Below are positions 50,401-64,000 of a DNA stretch of 64,000 nt, in pieces. The translations under genes were made by a program, and so were the position numbers. The notes beneath the pieces were generated by a model that had not been told where the DNA came from, did not search any database, and worked only from the letters and a program-made list of their open reading frames with translations. The stretch's first letter is position 1; the number at the start of each line of letters is the position of its first letter. Source of the stretch: Lamellibrachia satsuma (Eukaryota > Annelida > Polychaeta > Sabellida > Siboglinidae); contig BSQZ01000010.1 of NCBI GenBank assembly GCA_033239005.1, forward strand, positions 6,927,001 to 6,991,000, given 5' to 3'.

Positions 50401-53318
50401 ATGCAACGTTTAAATGCATCTGTCAACCACAATAACTATAATGTGCCAAGTGCAATTTAAACAGTGGCATGATTTCATGGAAATGACAAGATAAATTATT
50501 TAGAAAAAACCTTATGGAAGGTAATGCTTTTTTAGTATTTGTTTTGATGGTGATAACTTACGTGTTGTCATGTGACATTTGCATGACGATGCTATTACTG
50601 TGCATGGTTTGGCATCTGAGTTTGTTGCAGTTCCGTTTCTTGTCGTGATAAGATGCAGAGACCACTATACCATTATATGGCCAGCTTTCCCACTTCTTGT
50701 GTGGTCGGATACTGTGTTTCGTGACACCGGAGGCGGCTCCTCAGCTTACAATGTGGCAGGCCTGGGATGAGTGGGAGATAATGATGCCACTCGATCTTTG
50801 CTCTTGTATCACAATCCCTACTTCAATGTTAAATGACGCAGTTATGTAAACATAAATTGTGTGATTTTTTTTCACTACATGCAGGAATTCAACCCAGTAA
50901 AAACCAGGTACACATTTTGGGATCGCCCCTCATTTACATCCCTATTTCCCCCCTCCTGGGAACGGGAACCTTTGGGCAAGTCACAGTGGCAGCTTTCTAA
51001 GGATATCGCCAATTCCTTTGGTCACGACATGGTGCCTCTGTCACAGTTACTGACGCTAATCACAAATGCTCTAGTCGTAGCAGTAACAACCTTCTCTCGC
51101 TAGTCGTCAGTGCTCTAGTCGTAGCAGTAACAACCTTCTCTCGCTAGTCGTCAGTGCTCTAGTCGTAGCAGTAACAACCTTCTCTCGCTAGTCGTCAGTG
51201 CTCTAGTCGTAGCAGTAACAACCTTCTCTCGCTAGTCGTCAGTGCTCTAGTCGTAGCAGTAACAACCTTCTCTCGCTAGTCGTCAGTGCTCTAGTCGTAG
51301 CAGTAACAACCTTCTCTCGCTAGTCGTCAGTGCTCTAGTCGTAGCAGTAACAACCTTCCCTCGCTAGTCGTCAGTGCTCTAGTCGTAGCAGTAACAACCT
51401 TCTCTCGCTAGTCGTCAGTGCTCTAGTCGCAGCAGTAACAACCTTCTCTCGCTAGTCGTCAGTGCTCTAGTCGTAGCAGTAACAACCTTCTCTCGCTAGT
51501 CGTCAGTGCTCTAGTCGTAGCAGTAACAACCTTCTCTCGCTAGTCGTCAGTGCTCTAGTTGTAGTTTGTCTACTGGCCACCAAGCTGCAGCACTAGTGGC
51601 ATATCCTTGGAAACGCTGCAGGTAACTATGTTTGGCTTGCCACCCACATTTCTCATGCACCCCTTTCACTTCCCCTGGGCACCGAACTGGGAATGTGGTT
51701 CTTTGTTTCCACTACATTTTTGGGTTGTTCACCATCGAGTCATGGACTGGTGTTGAGTTGACCTTAGGTAAAATGCAACAATAATTGTGTTGATTTTTCC
51801 TCATTAAATAACAATAAGTTAAAATGTACTTTTTTATTGCAATATGTTACATATTAAAGTTTCAAATACGTGGTTAAATTCAAAAATACACATCAAAAGG
51901 CAATACAATCAGTTACATATTCTGTTCTTTTAATATTTTATGTTAATAAAGTACAGTTGGTGTGTACGTTTGAAGTGATGTTTGTATTTTAGGTGCACAC
52001 AATTTTGAGAATGTACAAAGATTATATAAATGGTGAAGAAGCGAGTTAGGTTAGGTAGGTATGCATTTACCAACACTGAATGCGTGCTCAAGCAAGTCAT
52101 ATACACCGAATAAAAATCGCTGTATTTGGCCGGCATTCGACTGAATTCATCAAATAAAAATACCGGTTTCTGGAAAAGTCAAATACAAATACGCAAAATC
52201 AGCGTATTTTAATACAAATGTGTATTTGACCCTAATTCTGTTCACAATTTTATGGCAATGTTTTCTGCATGTTATTGTCAATCCAAACCAAAATTCATTT
52301 AGCCTACAGCTAATCTTGTTCGTCGATATTCAAATATGCAGTCGGTTTATTTTTCAGTCTTCAAGAGAGCTGGCATTGATCGTTAGATCTTGGCAGTAAC
52401 TTGCTAAAGTGTGAACAGCCTTTCTTATAGTATGTAGAGGGGGAACTAGTTTTGCTGTTTTTCGCCAAATTTCAACTGTGCCCAGTTAAAAATTATTTAA
52501 TAGTTTGATGATTTCATCAAAACTAAATAACACATTTGCCAAAATGAAGTTGGATGTTGTGGTTTTTTCAACAAAAAAGCTTTCAAAGTTGGATTCTTTA
52601 GTACCTAATAGTACTGGATTACACTTAAAATAATTTTTTTAGACAAATAATCTAGGCAAGTTCATTTTAAGTTTATATATTGTGAGGGATGGTTGGCAAA
52701 TTTGTAAGTTATTTTATGCAAATGGAAAGATCATGACCTTTCAATGTGATGGGGATGGATGTGGTTGAATGTCTGTTGTTTTGTTCCTTGTTGGTTGGTT
52801 TGTGCCAGTGTTCCTTCTTGGTGTGAGATTGTTGCATGCAATCCTTCCTTTGTCATTATCCCACATTGCCTGCTCCAGTATCAATTGTGGTTCTGATAAT
52901 GTGCTTACAGTATTTTATTTATATTGACTCTTCGCTTATGAACTGGTAATTCACTTTTGCTTTCACTTTATGCGCAACGTGCTTGTTGACTGGAGGTTGT
53001 TTATGGTTATTATGCATAGTTAATAAACAATTTACTCATTCACTTGCCACCTGTTTGTACAGGCTGGATTACCGGAAGTATGCATACTTTTGGTTTTTTC
53101 TAAACAGGCATATCTAATGGATGACTCAAGTTATTAAAACATAATCATGAATAATCTAAGTTATGTAATTTTTTATTGAAAATAAACCCTCGTGCCTGCA
53201 TATATCATATTGGTTTGTTCAGTTGGTTTTGACTTCTTGGTTTACCGATTGCGTTGTTTATTTTCAGTCAAGAAAGACAGTGTTTAAAGACAATAACAGC
53301 CTGACGAAGCGTCGTTAA
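21365..53318 (+). CDS. NUMA1: NUMA1, nuclear mitotic apparatus protein, with greatly expanded rod
   Basis: I assemble 28 coding exons with matching phases: 21365-21400, 21759-21844, 22116-22195, 22765-22841, 23252-23438, 24837-24962, 25991-26154, 26670-26793, 27255-27384, 27668-27773, 28210-28426, 28983-29059, 29419-29496, 30578-34945, 36663-36839, 37271-37477, 38227-39462, 40007-40237, 40416-40565, 40866-41070, 41574-41729, 42687-42801, 43359-43483, 44768-45051, 45530-45652, 46788-47024, 49640-49753, 53268-53318 (TAA). Total 9,267 bp, about 3,088 residues; human is 2,115. Residues 1-155 form the hook-like head (LIDWVNSLSVGDCIESL, NELEIAKVCLLLL). Residues about 220-2760 are coiled coil, including a 14-residue repeat tract at 536-1603. 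The tail has the LGN-binding motif and a TPKK CDK site. NuMA focuses microtubule minus ends and, with LGN/Galpha, recruits dynein to the cortex. Exon-internal Cys-rich repeats are the oddity. Exon 6 and the 3' end may be alternative. Confidence 0.93.
24837..24962 (+). CDS. NUMA1: NUMA1 exon 6, predicted symmetrical cassette exon
   Basis: Flanked by ttcacag and /gtggcc, 126 bp, phase 1 on both sides, encoding a Ser/Thr/Asn-rich 42-residue linker (SLRMSGDGHKTSTPM, STLLQNPPNGIMG) between the hook and the coiled coil. The flanking exons 5 and 7 also join in frame without it, so it could be skipped. It is low complexity, so homology cannot confirm it. Confidence 0.6.
26228..26490 (+). mobile_element. 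SINE copy in NUMA1 intron 7
   Basis: B-box-like GGGTTCAAAACC, then the family body: ttagttcactcagctgtagc, aatgagtacctgg, gcagtaattgcggtgtggct, gaatgcttcccagagaagt, ending around taaagcgctcg. Shares this order with 37761-38072 and 42955-43196. Confidence 0.65.
30578..34945 (+). CDS. NUMA1: NUMA1 exon 14: giant 4.4-kb coiled-coil exon
   Basis: A single open exon of 4,368 bp (1,456 codons, phase 0 at both ends) between ctctttcag and /gtaagt, encoding about residues 497-1952. Residues 536-1603 are tandem 14-residue units. The rest (LESELQKAQQQNSQLQ, SLEEELQKSVELLEADLGEQ, LEEQLEKMRSELESM) is ordinary heptad coiled coil. Other frames and the opposite strand also stay open for hundreds of codons through the repeats, but only this frame has correct splice phases and a coiled-coil pattern. 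Confidence 0.92.
30695..33898 (+). repeat. Tract of about 76 tandem two-heptad (42-bp/14-aa) units in NUMA1
   Basis: From LESSLVESKSQFSN to LEEELQCSASLCST the protein keeps an exact 14-residue period, broken only by one 11-residue and one 7-residue unit near 32350-32550. Consensus L-E-E-E-L-Q-x-S-K-x-x-C-S-S/T. Leu1, Leu5, Ser8 and Cys12 fall at alternating d and a core positions (spacing 4,3,4,3), so two heptads equal one unit and the coiled coil is preserved on copy-number change. Units 1-16 are highly diverged, units 17-38 (LEEELQASKMHCSS type) moderately, and the last 32 nearly identical. Confidence 0.95.
32555..33898 (+). repeat. Homogeneous 42-bp minisatellite block, 32 copies, coding
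   Basis: Thirty-two head-to-tail copies encoding LEEELQGSKAQCST with rare variants (KLQSST three times, and single or few MAQ, NAQ, CSI, CSN, QRSS). A marker pair (ctctgg plus ggaagaagag variants) recurs exactly 336 bp apart (33351 and 33687), that is 8 units, showing a recent block duplication. Confidence 0.95.
35170..35395. repeat. Pyrimidine-rich imperfect tandem repeat
   Basis: Repeated cagcctctcccctttgcttc and caacccag blocks in the intron after NUMA1 exon 14. Explains the overlapping open frames here. Confidence 0.7.
35425..35800 (+). repeat. Long dispersed repeat, copy 1
   Basis: From accggaaaatatc through aaaacgccagtgaaaa, catgatacgcatatct, caggaaacgttac and atcagtgacact to catacttatatgtatg. 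Matches 47455-47860 in order and orientation. Confidence 0.75.
36294..36471. mobile_element. pogo/Tigger-like MITE
   Basis: Ends are inverted: CAGTGGAACCTTGTTAA on the left and its near complement TTAATAAGGTTCCACTG on the right, 178 bp apart, preceded by TA. CAGTNGAACCTC-type ends are typical of pogo/Tigger family MITEs. No coding sequence. Confidence 0.6.
37761..38072 (+). mobile_element. tRNA-derived SINE, best-preserved copy of the family
   Basis: A tRNA-like head with A-box region TGTGGCGTAGTGGTTGG and a perfect B-box GGTTCGAATCC, then the body (cagttcattcagctgtaaatg, agcacctg, gcagcatggctgaatatttc, ccagagaagtcgag, gttggaatgaacaggtctgc, gtaaagcactttgaacagtc) and a 3' tail ggattggataccgcgctata taagaatgta. 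Length about 310 bp. Lies in the NUMA1 intron just before exon 17. Confidence 0.8.
38227..39462 (+). CDS. NUMA1: NUMA1 exon 17: second large coiled-coil exon
   Basis: A 1,236-bp exon (412 codons, phase 0/0; acceptor aattgaag, donor /gtttgt) encoding about residues 2081-2492. Continuous heptads such as LEEALKLSHQEFSEM, LEEKENRQQAVEQTLEAI and LEEKVERLQQVEQRRDELEE, rich in Glu, Lys and Gln, without the 14-residue periodicity of exon 14. It continues the NuMA rod. Confidence 0.9.
39661..39736. repeat. 19-bp tandem repeat, four copies
   Basis: Four consecutive copies of ccatgtgtttgaccatata (third copy begins gcatg), in the intron after NUMA1 exon 17. Confidence 0.9.
42955..43196 (+). mobile_element. 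SINE copy in NUMA1 intron 22
   Basis: Degraded head (atgattcaaatcc as B-box), followed by ttcagttcactcggctgtat, aatgagtacctggc, gcagtaattgcagcatggct, gaatgcttctcagataagtc and the tail gcagtcctaaggactggata cagcgttatacaagaaca. Confidence 0.7.
43359..47024 (+). CDS. NUMA1: NUMA1 exons 23-26: tail with LGN-binding motif and TPK repeats
   Basis: Exon 23 (43359-43483) has SPAESLESVDSNSSRK, like the SSLDSLGD...SGRK region of human NuMA. Exon 24 (44768-45051) has EEPEELEW-type acidic lead-in, then WGRLSELQRRNTLCLPHM and RSCYPVE, matching human WNRIAELQQRNRVCPPHL / KTCYPLE, the LGN (Pins)-binding segment; it ends in a basic GRKRK, a possible NLS. Exon 26 (46788-47024) is Pro/Thr/Lys-rich with GTPHKTPRHK and the tandem TPKKGTPKKGTPKR, likely CDK-type sites and microtubule/DNA-binding basic sequence. 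Exon 25 (45530-45652) has no motif I recognise. Confidence 0.88.
44026..44345 (+). mobile_element. tRNA-derived SINE, second family
   Basis: Head GGCAGCCGTGGCCTAGTGG with B-box GAGTTCAAGACC, then a related middle (ttcgaagcttaggcagtttc, cagtctactcagctgcaaat gagtac) but a different 3' part (tgcgatggactagtgtcccg) ending in TTACC/TACC repeats. The shared middle with the 37761 family suggests a common module joined to different tails. Confidence 0.75.
47455..47860 (+). repeat. Long dispersed repeat, copy 2
   Basis: Same motif order as 35425-35800, with about 30 extra bases in the second half. Both copies are in NUMA1 introns. Family unknown; no terminal structure seen. Confidence 0.75.
48645..48956 (+). 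other. Unrecognised 103-codon open frame in NUMA1 intron, possibly transposon-derived
   Basis: MANELAIQQRQIIAQYHF opens the frame, and a frame change near 48805 would continue into an acidic run SDKSLSDIDDRNNDDVGEL ending near 48950. A short N-terminus followed by an acidic Ser/Asp stretch is reminiscent of some DNA transposase N-termini, but no catalytic domain, inverted repeats or target site were found. It may equally be chance. Confidence 0.25.
49640..50110 (+). CDS. NUMA1: NUMA1 exon 27 with CDK-site motif and possible read-through C-terminus
   Basis: Starts at acceptor ttcttccag. VSFSIGFTPKKKFRLGG aligns with human MAFSILNTPKKLGNS; the Thr corresponds to human Thr2055, the CDK1 site that restrains cortical NuMA in metaphase. 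A good donor (TCTCAG/gttagt) at 49753 allows splicing to 53268. Without splicing the frame stays open for 118 more codons to TGA at 50108-50110, with basic, Ser/Thr-Pro-rich content (KRHLKRSINRLLTPKASLK, SVIPTPKLRLW), so a retained-intron isoform is plausible. Confidence 0.75.
   Translation: MQENVSFSIGFTPKKKFRLGGGSRTKKLVTDDAKSTSQVSRLINMFERNSAKVHPVGSISTGATGSLTRPNLLLQQPRGSIALAKRHLKRSINRLLTPKASLKAYRGVGDVMGSDDVFEKNNNDTGSPTSVIPTPKLRLWSEIKNNVNDGGHMFKF
50885..51103 (+). CDS. Possible alternative NUMA1 terminal exon running into minisatellite
   Basis: Acceptor-like ctacatgcag at 50884, then EFNPVKTRYTFWDRPSF in the phase required by exon 27, open for 72 codons to a TAG inside the first copies of the 44-bp minisatellite. 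There is no homology support. It could be an unused cryptic exon or noise. Confidence 0.25.
   Translation, partial: EFNPVKTRYTFWDRPSFTSLFPPSWEREPLGKSQWQLSKDIANSFGHDMVPLSQLLTLITNALVVAVTTFSR
51067..51560 (+). repeat. 44-bp minisatellite, about 11 copies
   Basis: Unit contains tgctctagtcgtagcagtaa then caaccttctctcgctagtcg tcag. Spacing is exactly 44 bp from 51067 to 51551, with single-base variants near 51356 and 51429 and decay after 51558. It lies in the last NUMA1 intron. Confidence 0.95.
52081..52235. repeat. AATAC-rich repeat, possible hAT-type MITE fragment
   Basis: Contains repeated caaataaaaataccg, tcaaatacaaatacg and aatacaaatgtgtatttgac words. Such words are common in non-autonomous hAT elements. 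No clean ends. Confidence 0.3.
53268..53318 (+). CDS. NUMA1: NUMA1 terminal coding exon
   Basis: Acceptor tttattttcag, then 16 codons SRKTVFKDNNSLTKRR and TAA, in the phase set by exon 27. The basic ending is in keeping with the basic C-terminus of NuMA. A poly(A) signal follows at 53951, giving a 3' UTR of about 650 bp. The shortness makes homology weak, but the acceptor, phase, stop and poly(A) signal agree. Confidence 0.65.
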   Translation, partial: SRKTVFKDNNSLTKRR

Positions 53319-53950
53319 ACGCAGCAGCTTCGTGGTCAACGGTGTGTGGCTGTGGGCCACGGTGTCCTCCATTGGACAGAACTGTCAACACAACATATAC
53401 ATATCATATGCCACTGTACAGGCAAGGCAAGAGACATTCCGCCAAGTCACAAGAAACCCATTTGGAGTATCACCATTTGGACGATTTCTTGTGGATAAGA
53501 ACTGCCATTGCATTGGCTCACAAACTGTCAAATTTGAGTTACGATTGTGAAGATTTTTTTAACGTATACTTTACTGCATTTATTCCTTCGTTTAGTATGT
53601 TGTAAGTAGATTTTAACTGTCTGACTTTAAATCATGCTGCTTTACGTTAATATGGCTTCAAGCTACATGATTATATACCACAACTCATACAAACACAACA
53701 TAAAGATAATCATTTTAGATAGTGTTGTAACATAGGTAAGTACCATGCGTATGTATAGTTGTAGAGAACCACAAGCTGGTGAACTGATATAAGAAGTTTA
53801 CACACAATTCGAATACACAAATTAATGTTTTGCCACAATCTCAAAGATAGAGGGAATGTTTTGTCACTGCTATTTGTGAAACATAACTGTTCTTGTACAT
53901 AGCTTGTAGACTTTTTAATTCTTAATATAACCATTATTAGTATTATATGT

Positions 53951-53956
53951 AATAAA
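53951..53956 (+). terminator. Poly(A) signal for NUMA1
   Basis: AATAAA on the plus strand about 630 bases after the TAA of the terminal exon; the sequence from 53319 to here has no other gene signal. Confidence 0.55.
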
Positions 53957-54294
53957 GTAAAAATGAGTACAAAGTTGGTGTTGCTTATTTCAGTTCAATT
54001 ATGACAACTTCTGATCTGCCACATTGTGTGGTTGCCAATATGTAATACAGATTTTGGGAGGAATATGGCCGTATCCTATATAGAGCTCGCATACACAGTT
54101 GCTGCAAACAAAATAGTTCATATTTTGTTTTTCATCAGACAAGCATCAAATTGAATGGAAAACTTAGAATTGTCGAAGAGCAAGTATGCTATATTTCTCC
54201 TAAAATACTTTTGATGCTAGGCAGATTTCTGACAAAAAGCAGATTTTGTTTGATATAGGTAGATATCGTAGACTGATAGATGGTGACACCTACT

Positions 54295-54348
54295 GGCAGA
54301 CCTGTTCATTCTAACGCCACCTCAACTTCTCTGGGAAGCATTGCATGT
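54295..54348 (-). mobile_element. Short SINE fragment, minus strand
   Basis: The reverse complement reads gaagttgaggtggcgttaga atgaacaggtctgcc, matching the middle of the 37761-38072 SINE. Confidence 0.55.
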
Positions 54349-54407
54349 TTTTGAAATTCACCTGCTTTTAAATGAATTGTAAACTGGTTAGTTCAAACAT
54401 TGGGTCA

Positions 54408-54672
54408 TTCAGCTGTTATACCATCATTTACTATGGTAACTGTGACGGAAACCAACAAGGACACTCAGCTGTTATCCCATCATTTACTATAGTAACTGGT
54501 AACTGTGACGGAAACCAACAAGGACACTCGGCTGTTATCCCATCATTTACTATAGTAACTGGTAACTGTGACGGAAACCAACAAGGACACTTGGCTGTTA
54601 TCCCATCATTTACTATAGTAACTGGTAACTGTGACGGAAACCAACAAGGACACTCGGCTGTTATCCCATCAT
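54408..54672 (+). repeat. 63-bp minisatellite, about 4 copies
   Basis: Unit ggtaactgtgacggaaacca acaaggacac... repeated at 63-bp spacing with few changes. Because 63 is divisible by 3 it keeps frames open on both strands; these are not genes. Confidence 0.9.
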
Positions 54673-55683
54673 TAATTTTATTACGGTAATGCTTGGAGAA
54701 TTTGTTTTCTTCCACATTTACACACAACATGAACAATTGCCTAACTGTGGAGTCTATTGAACTTAAATGTTTGAAGAAGGAACATAAGACCCATATCTGC
54801 TGTTCTTTGCTTTGTACAATGAAGTAAACGTTAAACACGAACAGCTGCAGTACTGCAACAACACAAACAGGATGTTATCTTTCCCTAAACAAAAATGTTT
54901 ATGGTGATACATACCAGGTCGGTAGGATTTTTTATTTGTTTAGTGCATGTTTTTCTGCCAGCTCCCCAACCCATTTCCATGGTAATTAATGGCCAACATT
55001 TAAAAAATATATTGGCAAACTGAGAATCAATGCCTTTCTTTATTGAACATTATAATTCCTGCTGAACCATCTTCAATAAACACTGTTACACGTAAAAAAC
55101 TTTTGCGGCAAATATTTATGTCACTTTCAAACTTTATTATTTTGTGTTGTGTCAAACGAGAAAATGGCCATCAAAGATTGAAAAATGGGCTTTATTACAC
55201 GAAAGAGGCATGCTTTATGACTAAAACTGATTTAGAGGTATGCAATCGTTATAAAAAGTGAACTTTATGGATAAGAAATATACAAAGCTACTAGAATACA
55301 GTGGGAACACATTCTAGGTAATTTTAAAAAAAATAAAATGCCATTCCTGTTGGTGTGTCTTACCTTAATCCAACATTGATTTGATTTCTTTTCATTGTTC
55401 TCTCAAGCCTGTGGCTATCTTCTTGGGCCAATCTTTGTTCATACAATATCAACAAATGATGATGCCACTGCAAGTTGGTTTCACGAGTTGCATGCAGTCT
55501 GCGTGTAACAAGTGGATGGATAACACCACAATTTGCACTGCAAATTGAGGTGTTATCCGCAAAACAGATTATATCCATTTTGGGCATTTCGAGATATATA
55601 ACATTTTCTGTTGCACGTTGTGAAGTGATAGACAAAATTCATCAGTGTGGCGCATAATGTGTTTTGTTGCTAAATTTATCCTT

Positions 55684-55836
55684 CCCATTACCACCACACT
55701 ACCTGGTGGATTATAATGGAACTGAAAGCAAAGACTTGGGTAACTCCGAGAACAGCATACTGCTTAATCTGTGGTTCTCTTATGCAAATCTTTATGTGGC
55801 ATTATAATCCACCAGGTAGCTTGGTGGTATAATGGG
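55684..55836. mobile_element. Hairpin MITE with long inverted ends
   Basis: The left arm ctacctggtggattataatg and right arm cattataatccaccaggtag are perfect inverse complements over 20 bp and stay similar outward to about 35 bp (CCATTA..CCACCA). The whole is about 153 bp. Confidence 0.7.
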
Positions 55837-56532
55837 GTCTATTATTTTACATCAACCACTACCAGGTAGTAGCACAGAACCATACAGAGCAAATAATTCT
55901 AACTGCAGAGGCACATTTAAACTACTAGTGAATGTGAACTCTGAAACAGTGAAGCTTGTCCTGTTCATGTCATAAATTCAGACCACCTTAGCAGCCTTGG
56001 TGCTGCCAAATATTCGTGTATAAAACAAAGCAAAAACATTCACTATTTACACAATCTGAATAAATAGATCAATTGCTGTGTGCACTATGCACTATCAGTG
56101 TTTGACACAGTTTGGGTGGCTGGGACAATCCAGGATGGGGTTAAAACACCCCTGGAAAGTGTGCAGAGGTTGAAGATTCAAGACTCGCATCGACCAGAAA
56201 TGAATTGGCCATGTCATAAAAGCTTTACAAAAAGACCATTTCTGCATGAATATAAATCATACGACAACACTTATTGCAGGCCGCAGAATAAAAGGGAATT
56301 TGCTCCTCAAGACCATTTCAGTGTTACTGATGTGAATTAGAAATTCTTCAAAAATATATACCTAAACTTGTGATGCCCCTAGAGAAAACACTGATCGATG
56401 TATTTAGATTTGCTAACACCCAATTTCAAGCGTTCCACATGGTGTTTGCTATATTCTTCCACACTGACATGACTGCCACACACCAAGCCTCAATCCTGGT
56501 TGCCGTCTTTAAGCTATGTTTAAGTCTTCTCG

Positions 56533-62403
<5,871 letters not shown>

Positions 62404-63480
62404 CTGTGAAAATAAAAGATGCTTGTTAATGAAAAATTGATCAAATTTTAAAGCAATTAAGTTGTTGACACATCTAAAGCTACAAAATGACCAAAGCACA
62501 ATTAGGTTTATGGGAGGTTCCTGATCACAAGTTAACACAAACAAACTGCTGAACGGAGTCTGAGCTACCACGTCTGTATGTCTCCCCAAATCACATACAA
62601 TAGGCTAGAACACTCGAGAGTAATTGTTAAGTGTGATTCTGTAAATTTAAGGGCATGTGTGACCTCTGAAAATTCTCGTCTGGTGGATGTATTCTCAATA
62701 GTTCGGTGTGGCTATATCCACGAAACTATACCGGTATATAAGTTGCAACTAAATTCAATTGTTAAAGCAATTTTAAGAAGGTTTGACAAACACAAGGAGT
62801 ACATCACGCAAAAACAAGTGCAAGTTATGAAATAGATCAGTGCAGTGACCATAGCATAGGCACACGAAAGCCCCTGAAAAATAGGTCCGTTTGGCATTTC
62901 CCATGGCAGGGTTGGTTGGGGTCCACGACTGACAGCATTTTATCCGAATCCATGTTATAATGGGTGCGACTGTACTAATAGAATATGCGATTTTCACACA
63001 AAAACTTCAAAAAGTATTGAGCAAGAGATTGATATTCTAATTCACAAATAATAGTCCCAACTTTAATATTTCATTGATTGAATCAAATGTTAGAAAACAA
63101 ATTGTTAGAAACTTGTTTTGAGTGAAATACTTACGATTATTCATAAATTTTATGCATTCAATACGCTTATTGCTTAAAACTGAATTAATGTTCAAAATTT
63201 TAACATTTCATTGATTGAAACAATGAATGAAAAGAAACTGTTAGAAAAGTTTTTTGTGTGAAATACTTCTGCAAATTTTTTCTTCAAAACAATTAACTTT
63301 GTTGGACATTTACACTCCAATTCAATGGACCGATATATCCAACTAGTGCCGTTTGTTATTTGTAATGCTGTATTACCCAATATCAAGCGAGATCTCAAAC
63401 AGGTCAGCCATATGGGACATACGGGTTGTTTTTTAAACAAACATTGCACTACTAGATATATGTGACGGTTCCGATGCTAC
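62404..63480. other. RNF121 upstream intron, first exon not found
   Basis: AT-rich sequence above the first visible RNF121 exon. I found no short Met-starting exon with a phase-0 donor. The missing exon is probably beyond the window, or too short to recognise. Confidence 0.4.
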
Positions 63481-63498
63481 TGGGGTATTGTTTAGCAG

Positions 63499-63640
63499 AC
63501 CTGGGGTGGAAGTACTCCATACTTGTGTACTCAAGTACATATTTAAAGTACTCATACTCATATAACTTATGGGTCATGTACTCGAACTTGTACTCATACT
63601 CAATGTACTCAGATTTTATGAGTACATCTGAGTACTTTCG
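63499..63640. repeat. TACTC-rich repeat, possible hAT MITE
   Basis: Reiterated agtactc/gtactca words (ggaagtactccatacttgtg, gtactcatactcatataac, gtactcatactcaatgtact). This type of sequence is common in non-autonomous hAT elements; no target duplication identified. Confidence 0.4.
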
Positions 63641-64000
63641 CAAAATATATGCTGTAAAAATTTATTTATAGCTAACAAAGCAAAACTTTTTTAATACTTT
63701 TTTTATTTCTGATTGATATGACTACAGCTGTACAATGCCACCGAGTCCCTAGACAGTTATCCCCCTTACCATCCCTACAACCCCATGGTGATATTCTCCC
63801 AAGACTATGAAGCCCAAAAAAGCAACAGGCAGCATCTTTTCCCAGTCAAAAACACCCAGTTAAGCAAACGATTGTAGGCTGCCAGTTCAGGCCATAATCT
63901 CTGTTTGTTTAATTAAGCCACCAGGATGTCCACAAAGGGACATTCATCAGTTAACCCATCAGTTAACAATGGAATGCCTTCTAAGCAGTCAGGAGACCAT

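Larger units (their letters stand above)
53990..56532. other. Convergent intergenic region NUMA1 / RNF121
   Basis: Contains a SINE fragment, a 63-bp minisatellite and a hairpin MITE (listed separately), and the RNF121 3' UTR. No gene is recognised between NUMA1 and RNF121; in human IL18BP lies here. The short open frames lack motifs. Confidence 0.5.

Noticed and set aside
51067..51560. CRISPR-like array
   Set aside because: Units are contiguous without distinct spacers, and the DNA is eukaryotic.
54372..54838. Overlapping plus and minus frames of 105 and 135 codons
   Set aside because: Produced by a 63-bp minisatellite; no other support.
53319..56532. IL18BP homologue expected from human gene order
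   Set aside because: No immunoglobulin-like exon or signal peptide seen; the gene is probably a vertebrate addition.

Overview
This is intron-rich, AT-leaning nuclear DNA from an animal. It holds four spliced protein-coding genes whose exons join with consistent reading phase across GT-AG introns. The genes are clearly homologous to vertebrate genes, but the surroundings (CR1-type LINE, tRNA-derived SINEs, piggyBac and pogo-like remnants, minisatellites) and the absence of an IL18BP-like gene point to an invertebrate, probably a marine bilaterian. I cannot name the species.

Layout: 1-3.3 kb, a damaged CR1-clade LINE on the minus strand, cut by the window edge. 4.1-8.3 kb (+), LAMTOR1 (p18, Ragulator scaffold), 6 exons, complete. 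10.9-13.6 kb (-), LRRC51, 4 coding exons, complete. 14.1-20.3 kb, the head-to-head interval between LRRC51 and the next gene, filled with a decayed LINE, a tRNA-type SINE, a repeat found twice, and a TTAA-flanked piggyBac-like element. 21.4-53.3 kb (+), NUMA1 (nuclear mitotic apparatus protein), 28 predicted coding exons, about 3,088 residues. 56.5-62.4 kb (-), RNF121 (multipass RING E3 ligase), 7 exons, lacking only the first exon.

The order and relative orientation LAMTOR1 / LRRC51 / NUMA1 / RNF121 match, as I remember it, human 11q13.4 (with vertebrate IL18BP lying between NUMA1 and RNF121 there). The four genes are not a functional pathway: LAMTOR1 acts at the lysosome for mTORC1, LRRC51 is poorly understood, NuMA organises spindle poles and cortical dynein, and RNF121 works in ER/Golgi membranes. 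Their linkage looks like retained ancestral synteny.

The most remarkable item is inside NUMA1. One 4,368-bp exon carries a tract of about 76 tandem 14-residue (two-heptad) coiled-coil units. The tract runs from old, diverged copies at its 5' end to 32 almost identical 42-bp copies at its 3' end, including a recent 8-unit (336-bp) duplication. It makes this NuMA about 1,000 residues longer than the human protein while both functional ends (hook domain, LGN-binding motif, CDK-site tail) are kept. The gene may also end in three alternative ways.
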